Of a stretch of DNA of 50,718 nucleotides, positions 45,519 through 50,718 are shown in pieces. The translations under genes were made by a program, and so were the position numbers. The notes under the pieces were generated by a model. That model was given only the letters and a program-made list of their open reading frames with translations. It was not told where the DNA came from and did no database searches. Source of the DNA: Flavobacteriales bacterium (lineage in GTDB: Bacteria; Bacteroidota; Bacteroidia; Flavobacteriales_D; Crocinitomicaceae). Location of the stretch: NCBI GenBank assembly GCA_947470515.1, contig CANITF010000005.1:1-50718 (forward strand), read 5' to 3'. Within the stretch, counting starts at the first letter, position 1. Each line of letters starts with the position of its first letter.

Positions 45519-45564
45519 AGAAAATAATTTGATTCAATAAATACCAATTTTTAGAAAAACAACA

Positions 45565-46701
45565 CTACATTAAAGAAAGCGTCTCACTCTCAATCATCGT
45601 CACCCATTTCCCCATTTTTTTCTGAATGATTTTAAAATGGTGGACTTCTTCTGGACTCACAAATGAAATCGCTTCTCCTGGATTTTCTGCTCGACCAGTT
45701 CTACCAATTCTATGAATGTAATCTTTTGGAGAACGAGGAAGTTCGTAATTGATTACGCAGGGTAAGAAGGTGATATCAATTCCACGTGAAATCAGATCTG
45801 TAGCCACCAAAACCCGCAATTTTCCTTCTTTAAAATTCTCCAAAGCTTTTGTTCTTGCTTGCTGACTTTTCTTACTGTGAATTGCCATGGCATTGATTCC
45901 ATTTTTCTGCAATTTATCCGTTATTTTATCGCAATTGAATGTTGAAGATGCAAAAACCAATACTTGCCTGAGATCGTTGGTTTTGATTAAATACCTTAAA
46001 AGTGGTCCTTTTTTTTCTTCAGAAACAAAGTAACCAAGTTGTGAAATCAAATCAATGTTGTTTTCCGCTTCTTCGATTTTAATCACCAAAGGATCATTCA
46101 ATAAAATGCGATTAATTGAATCAACATCGTCACTTAAAGTAGCAGAGAAAAGTAGATTTTGACGTTTTTTTGGAAGCAAAGAAAAGATGCGATTCATTTC
46201 ATCTTTGAATCCGAGATTCAGCATTTTATCTGCTTCGTCTAAAACCAACGTATCGATTGCAGATAGGGATACGGCATTTGAATCAATTAATTCTAATAAA
46301 CGTCCAGGAGTTGCAACTAATATGTTGACACCCATCATCGCTTTCATTTGGGGATTGATTGCAACGCCACCATAAACCGCCATTGTTTTCAAAGGCGTTG
46401 TCAATGCAGAATTGAACAATTGAAAAACTTCCCGCACTTGAACTGCTAATTCTCTCGTTGGAACAACAACTAAAACGTTGATGTGTCTGTTTCTTGAAAG
46501 CTTATTTCCCTCCAGATTCATTAATATTGGCAAAACGTAACTTGCAGTTTTTCCGGAGCCTGTTTTTGCAATTCCAAGCACATCCTTTTTCTTTAAGATA
46601 GCAGGTATTGCCTCTTTTTGAATGGGAGTTGGTTCTGTATAATTTTGACGGACTAAAGCCTCAATTAATGATGAAGAGATTCCTAAAGATTTAAAAGGCA
46701 T
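45565..46701 (-). CDS. DEAD-box RNA helicase (RhlE-like)
   Basis: The protein has 378 residues with a full helicase core: Q motif (EPTPIQKEAIP), Walker A AKTGSGKT (about 44-51), PTRELA, LDEADKML (DEAD), SATLS, and C-terminal HRIGRTGR. It ends about 30 residues after the last motif, without the basic tail found in many RhlE or CsdA proteins. It unwinds RNA, probably in ribosome assembly or mRNA decay and often in cold adaptation. It is a single gene between two gene-free regions. Confidence 0.9.
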   Translation of the reverse strand: MPFKSLGISSSLIEALVRQNYTEPTPIQKEAIPAILKKKDVLGIAKTGSGKTASYVLPILMNLEGNKLSRNRHINVLVVVPTRELAVQVREVFQLFNSALTTPLKTMAVYGGVAINPQMKAMMGVNILVATPGRLLELIDSNAVSLSAIDTLVLDEADKMLNLGFKDEMNRIFSLLPKKRQNLLFSATLSDDVDSINRILLNDPLVIKIEEAENNIDLISQLGYFVSEEKKGPLLRYLIKTNDLRQVLVFASSTFNCDKITDKLQKNGINAMAIHSKKSQQARTKALENFKEGKLRVLVATDLISRGIDITFLPCVINYELPRSPKDYIHRIGRTGRAENPGEAISFVSPEEVHHFKIIQKKMGKWVTMIESETLSLM

Positions 46702-46801
46702 TTGATTGTTTTAATTACTTGGGTGCAAGATACGGGTAATATTAGAAAATACTTCTCCGTTTTACTCCTTAAAAGACTCCAGAGGACTTATAATATTGGA
46801 A

Positions 46802-46822
46802 ACGACGGATGAAATCCGTCGT
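46802..46822. repeat. Perfect short hairpin, REP-like
   Basis: ACGACGGAT, a GAA loop and ATCCGTCGT form a perfect 9-bp stem with a triloop between the helicase and the CDF gene. No T run follows, so a classical terminator is unlikely. It resembles single REP-type palindromes. The remaining bases of 46702-46915 show nothing else. Confidence 0.55.
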
Positions 46823-46915
46823 GTTGCTCTAAATGAAATTCAGTTTTGGCGTGTGTTTTTTATGAAAAACCATGACAAAACTAATTTTAGAAAAATAAAT
46901 TAGATAATAATAAAC

Positions 46916-47785
46916 TCAGTTATTCGGTTCAATATGAATCAAGACATGACCTAATTCAGGGATTTCTTGGCGCAAGGTATCTTTCAATTTGTGCGCTAAA
47001 TCATGACCTTCTTTGACAGAAATTGTACCATCAACTGCAGCGTGCAAATCTACATGATATTTCATTCCTGCCTTGCGAATAAAACATTTTTCAGTGTCTT
47101 CTATTCCTTCGACGGAATGTGAAACTTGTCGAATGGTATCAATTAAATCGTCGTAAACGTGCTCGTCCATTATTTCTGCGAGCGCAGGACGGAAAATCAA
47201 ATAACTGTTATAAAGAATAAATCCAGCAGCAAAAAGCGCTGCCCAATCATCTGCAGTTTCAAAACCTTTTCCAAAAAACAAAGCGACAGAAATGCCAATA
47301 AATGCGGCAATAGAAGTAATCGCATCACTTCTGTGGTGCCAAGCATCTGCTTTTAAAGATGAGCTGTTTGTTTCCCTACTTTTCTTAATAACGATGCGAT
47401 AAGAAGCTTCTTTCCAAAGAATTATAGCGCCCAAAACAATTAATGTCCATGCTTTTGGTAAACCGTGTGGCGTTTGAATATTGATGATACTTTCATAACC
47501 AATAATCGTTGCAGATATAATGAGGAATCCAACAACCAAAAAAGTAATCAACGGTTCGGCACGACCATGACCATACGGATGGTTTTCATCGGCTGGTCGA
47601 CTCGAATATTTTAATCCGAACAACACTAAAAACGAAGAAAAAATATCAGTGGTGGATTCAATAGCATCTGCTATCAAGGCATAAGAATTACCGAAATAAC
47701 CAGCAACACCTTTGATCAAGGCCAGACTTGTATTTCCTACAATGCTGAAATAAGTTGTTTTGATAGCTGTTTCTTCGTGGGTCAT
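46916..47785 (-). CDS. Cation diffusion facilitator transporter
   Basis: About 289 residues with six membrane helices and a C-terminal cytoplasmic domain. The metal-site motifs are ADAIESTTD in helix 2 and HHRSDAITS in helix 5, and HPYGHGRAEP lies in the loop, as in zinc, iron or manganese CDF exporters. The frame is open upstream to 47851, but those 22 codons overlap a GCTTGTCGAAGGG repeat module and encode an atypical basic stretch, so the ATG at 47785 is chosen. It exports divalent metal by proton exchange. The metal is not clear from sequence. Confidence 0.9.
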   Translation of the reverse strand: MTHEETAIKTTYFSIVGNTSLALIKGVAGYFGNSYALIADAIESTTDIFSSFLVLFGLKYSSRPADENHPYGHGRAEPLITFLVVGFLIISATIIGYESIINIQTPHGLPKAWTLIVLGAIILWKEASYRIVIKKSRETNSSSLKADAWHHRSDAITSIAAFIGISVALFFGKGFETADDWAALFAAGFILYNSYLIFRPALAEIMDEHVYDDLIDTIRQVSHSVEGIEDTEKCFIRKAGMKYHVDLHAAVDGTISVKEGHDLAHKLKDTLRQEIPELGHVLIHIEPNN

Positions 47786-47800
47786 TTTTCTTTTTTTGTT

Positions 47801-47819
47801 CCTAAGCTTGTCGAAGGGC
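47801..47819. repeat. Single copy of the TTGTCGAAGG dispersed module
   Basis: CCTAAGCTTGTCGAAGGGC is a relative of the 20-bp module seen twice in the bat array (GAGTTTATCGAAGTG). It lies directly upstream of the CDF gene's start and is translated only if the upstream start were used. Confidence 0.6.
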
Positions 47820-47920
47820 CTTTTACCTTTTTTAAAGAAAGTAAAGGTCATAATAATTCTTCTTATAAACCTAATATTCTTCTTAAAAACGTTTCATGTT
47901 TTTCGAACTGTTTTTTTTGA

Positions 47921-47928
47921 TAGCTTTG
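47921..47928 (+). promoter_or_regulatory. -7 promoter box for the SPFH gene
   Basis: TAGCTTTG fits TANNTTTG and lies 20 bp before the ATG at 47949. No clear -33 TTG is visible. Confidence 0.4.
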
Positions 47929-47948
47929 AATAACTTAAAATTTAACTC

Positions 47949-48860
47949 ATGAATTTATTGATTCCAGCAGGTGTAATCGTATTGATTTTAATCGCCTCAT
48001 TTATTTCTGTTCAACAAGGAACAATTGCTGTTGTTACGATGTTCGGTAAATATCGAAGAATTTTAACACCAGGATTGAATTTTAGAATTCCTGTATTGGA
48101 GAAAATATTTAGTAGAGTTTCAATTCAAAATAGAGCGATTGAAATGGAATTTCAAGCAATTACTCAGGATCAAGCGAATGTTTATTGCAAAGCAATGTTG
48201 GTTTATGCTGTTTTGAATGCTGATGAAGCAACTGTGAAAAATGTTGCCTTTAAATTCATGGATCAACGTAGTTTTTCTCAAGCATTGATTCGTACAATTG
48301 AAGGTTCTGTCAGAGGGTTTGTTGCTACAAAAAAGCAAGCTGAAATATTATTACTGAGAAGAGAAATCGTTGACGATGTAAAAAATAGTATGGATGTGAC
48401 ACTCGAAACATGGGGGTTCCATTTAATAGATTTACAATTAAACGATATTACTTTTGATACAGAAATTACTGCTTCGATGGCGAAAGTTGTGGCTTCAAAT
48501 AACTTGAAAGCTGCAGCAGAAAATGAAGGTCAAGCATTGTTAATAACCAAAACAAAAGCAGCGGAAGCCGATGGTAATGCAATTAAAATTGCAGCACATG
48601 CTGAAAAAGAAGCAGCCCAATTAAAAGGACAAGGAATTGCTTTGTTCCGAGAAGAAGTTGCACGTGGTATGAGTGAAGCAGCTGAAAAAATGCGCGAAGC
48701 TAAATTGGACACTTCATTGATTCTATTCTCAATGTGGACTGAAGCAGTCAAAGAATTTGCAGAAAAAGGAAAAGGAAACGTTATCTTCTTAGACGGTTCT
48801 GTCGACGGAATGCAAAAAACGATACACCAGATGATGGCGAATGATATACTGAAAAAATAA
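47949..48860 (+). CDS. SPFH/band 7 membrane protein (stomatin-like)
   Basis: The protein has 303 residues: a single N-terminal membrane helix (about 4-22), an SPFH domain (about 23-190), and an Ala/Glu-rich coiled-coil region (about 190-255) followed by a short tail. This is the stomatin/HflK-like layout. Such proteins form large membrane-associated oligomers and often recruit proteases. No NfeD-type partner lies beside it, which is usual for some stomatin subfamilies but leaves its partner open. Confidence 0.85.
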   Translation: MNLLIPAGVIVLILIASFISVQQGTIAVVTMFGKYRRILTPGLNFRIPVLEKIFSRVSIQNRAIEMEFQAITQDQANVYCKAMLVYAVLNADEATVKNVAFKFMDQRSFSQALIRTIEGSVRGFVATKKQAEILLLRREIVDDVKNSMDVTLETWGFHLIDLQLNDITFDTEITASMAKVVASNNLKAAAENEGQALLITKTKAAEADGNAIKIAAHAEKEAAQLKGQGIALFREEVARGMSEAAEKMREAKLDTSLILFSMWTEAVKEFAEKGKGNVIFLDGSVDGMQKTIHQMMANDILKK

Positions 48861-49208
48861 ACGTATGTAAGTTGAAATAAATTTCTGTGTCAATATTAAG
48901 TATTTATCCTGCCATAAAAAACGATGCGATTTCGGTAACCAGAGACATCATTTTTTTGAAATTTGATTATTACAATAGGATTCATTGCTTAATAAATGAT
49001 TTGAGTATTTCATCTTTAGGTCGTTAAAAACAGCCAAAATATTCAACTAATAGAAAAAACACAAGTCAAGTCAATTTTTCCTTTCGTTTTGTAGAAATAA
49101 AATTATTTCGGTTTAATTCTCATGCATAGCAGGCAACCCATTTAATAAATTTACGTTAGATTTATGTAAAAATTAAATCAAGCATTAAGCTCAACAACTT
49201 AACTTCAT
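48861..49208. other. 348-bp gene-free interval
   Basis: This is AT-rich sequence between two plus-strand genes. I see no gene, repeat or clear terminator. Just before the next ATG the sequence TAGATTTA (49156-49163) is close to the -7 consensus but lacks the final G. Confidence 0.5.
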
Positions 49209-49562
49209 ATGAAAAATATACTTCTTTTTTTAATTCTATTGTCTTGTTCACAAATAACAATTTTCGCTCAAACTAATTCTGAACCTACTGAAATAGGAAA
49301 TGCTTTTATTACTGATAATTTTTGTGTTACTTTAAATACGAGTGAAGAATTAAAGAAAACATACAAGATCAATATAAGTGCTTTAAATTTTCAGTCAGAA
49401 ATTGACGCAAAAAAAGCATTCGGTAAAATAGCTAACAATTATCTTACTTATGTGGTTGACTTTGAGCAACAAGTTGTGTTTTTAAAAGTACATAGCGAAC
49501 GAATTGAAACTGCTCAAACTGTAGATTGGTGGAATGAATATTTATATAAGAAATGCCATTAA
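49209..49562 (+). CDS. Small exported protein of unknown function
   Basis: The protein has 117 residues, with a signal peptide ending in TIFAQ. The mature part is about 97 residues, with a Cys near each end (FCVTLN and KKCH) that could form a disulfide. No family was recognised. The next gene, also exported, starts 34 bp downstream, so the two may be co-transcribed. Confidence 0.65.
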   Translation: MKNILLFLILLSCSQITIFAQTNSEPTEIGNAFITDNFCVTLNTSEELKKTYKINISALNFQSEIDAKKAFGKIANNYLTYVVDFEQQVVFLKVHSERIETAQTVDWWNEYLYKKCH

Positions 49563-49596
49563 ACGAAAATCCAACAACATTCTAATAAAAGAAATC

Positions 49597-50718
49597 ATGA
49601 AATACATATTATTACTTTTTTTATTCGCTTCCTTTTTATTTAATTCAAGAATCGTTGCTCAAATCAATGCAAATGGAGCATATCTCATTGGCAATAATAT
49701 TGAAGTTGGGATCAATAATGCTGGATTCGAAGGCACTTTTGATTTGGCTGGTTCACATGCTCGTAGTGATCAATTTGATCCAGCAGTTTTTTTTGGATTT
49801 GTAGCCAATCCACAATTAAATGCATGGGCTACTTATGACGGTGATTTTTTTACTCCAGGTACACCAGAAAATGGCTTTGGCATTGAAATTAATGGAATAA
49901 ATTATTCGAATAATGCAATTGATGGTAATTTTGGTTTTGGTATTCAGAATGAAATTCCAGGTACTTTATCGAATTATCTAGTGGTAGGTGATTGTATTTC
50001 AGTTGAATGGAATGGTACAATCAACAATGTGAATGTTAAAATTGTATACAAAATGGTTACAACAGATCTTTTTTATACTACTGAAGTAACATTGACTAAT
50101 AATACGGGAGCTGCATTAAGCAATGTATACTACTATAGAAATGTTGATGCTGATAATAATGTTTTTTTAAATACTTTTTACGAAACGACAAATACAATAG
50201 ATGCACAGCCAACTGGTGGATGTCCTAAAGCTTTGGTATCTGCTACGCAACCGATAATTTCAGGGGTTCAAGCATCTTATTTGGGACTTGCTGCAATAGG
50301 TCCAATGTTTAGAGTTTGTACAGGTGGATTTACAAATAGAGATGGTTCTGACATTTGGAATGGTATTGGATTTAATTCTGCTGTAGGTTCAAGTTTATAT
50401 ATTGATGAAGCGATAAGTTTGGGATATAAAATAACATCACTTGCCTCTGGCGCCTCTGAAACTTTCAAATTTGCGACTATTCTAGCAGCTACACAAATTG
50501 ATGAAGCATTTTCTAATTTATATGAATTTGATTATCCGGGAGCTGTTTTAGGTTCTTCTTCGGCTTGCTCGCCTACAATTGATGAAACTACGATATGTGG
50601 AAATGCGCCATCTACGATTAGTTTGGTCGGACCAAATGTTAATGATTATACCTGGACTTGGTCGCCTGCGATTGGGTTAAATACATCAACTGGGCCTGTG
50701 GTTCAAGCTTTTCCGAGT
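49597..50718 (+). CDS. Large exported protein, 3' end beyond the window
   Basis: The frame runs from an ATG at 49597 to the last base of the window, 374 codons with no stop. A signal peptide ends at IVAQ. The body is rich in Gly, Asn, Thr and aromatic residues and predicted beta, and the last part (WTWSPAIGLNTSTGP) resembles the PKD-like modules of T9SS cargo proteins. Such proteins usually end in a secretion domain, which here would lie outside the window. The function cannot be assigned. Confidence 0.75.
   Translation, partial: MKYILLLFLFASFLFNSRIVAQINANGAYLIGNNIEVGINNAGFEGTFDLAGSHARSDQFDPAVFFGFVANPQLNAWATYDGDFFTPGTPENGFGIEINGINYSNNAIDGNFGFGIQNEIPGTLSNYLVVGDCISVEWNGTINNVNVKIVYKMVTTDLFYTTEVTLTNNTGAALSNVYYYRNVDADNNVFLNTFYETTNTIDAQPTGGCPKALVSATQPIISGVQASYLGLAAIGPMFRVCTGGFTNRDGSDIWNGIGFNSAVGSSLYIDEAISLGYKITSLASGASETFKFATILAATQIDEAFSNLYEFDYPGAVLGSSSACSPTIDETTICGNAPSTISLVGPNVNDYTWTWSPAIGLNTSTGPVVQAFPS

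Larger units (their letters stand above)
44854..45564. other. 711-bp gene-free interval with hairpins and a relic palindrome
   Basis: No credible gene is present. From left to right it holds a perfect hairpin (44949-44978), an imperfect palindrome of about 132 bp (44993-45124) that is richer in GC than the surroundings, a featureless AT-rich stretch (45125-45480), and a second perfect hairpin (45487-45518) close to the helicase stop. The region separates two convergent genes. Confidence 0.7.

Overview
The window reads as a chromosomal stretch of a low-GC member of the Bacteroidota, most likely order Flavobacteriales (Crocinitomicaceae/Cryomorphaceae-like; this placement is an inference). Supporting features are the complete bat operon, a giant HYR-repeat protein with a gliding-motility/T9SS type B C-terminal domain followed by a PorP/SprF partner, TANNTTTG-type -7 promoter boxes, weak Shine-Dalgarno signals, and a carotenoid operon linked to a photolyase. 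No rRNA, tRNA, CRISPR array, phage or insertion sequence was seen. Nearly every gene is intact.

Layout. 144-8913 (minus): moxR, a DUF58 gene, a membrane-anchored 320-residue protein, batA, batB, a four-copy repeat array, batC, batD and batE, mostly with overlapping stop and start codons. 9025-10094 (plus): a small zinc-binding protein and an SRPBCC protein. 10083-15656 (minus): a photoprotection operon in the order ECF sigma factor, crtI, crtB, idi, a pterin synthase (PTPS), photolyase, bcp. An array of TGTTTAA/TTAAACA boxes lies in front of the sigma gene, and a related inverted repeat precedes the SRPBCC gene.

15882-20301: housekeeping genes purK (minus), then hpt-adk and obg-PAP2-crcB (plus). 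20308-26821 (minus): an acyltransferase, and the HYR adhesin with its PorP/SprF partner. 27102-29546: the convergent cell-wall pair ddl and dacB. 29696-35668 (plus): a surface polysaccharide operon (GT4, Wza-like, Wzc-like kinase, rfbC, WecA/TagO-like). 35709-39438 (plus): a lytic transglycosylase and uvrA.

39464-40176 (minus): an MNT/HEPN toxin-antitoxin pair. 40252-44853: a radical SAM gene and a Gfo/Idh/MocA oxidoreductase, divergent from a second radical SAM gene of the B12-binding-like type with a CX4CX2C cluster motif. This is the least explained part of the window. 44854-45564 is a gene-free stretch with two strong hairpins and a relic-like palindrome. 45565-48860: a DEAD-box helicase, a CDF transporter and an SPFH protein. 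49209-50718: two exported proteins, the last running off the window.

The most interesting items are the sigma-carotenoid-pterin-photolyase operon with its operator array, crtB and idi lying in one frame separated by a single stop, the uncharacterised radical SAM/oxidoreductase locus, and a nested short repeat family that has supplied the C-terminal codons of batB.
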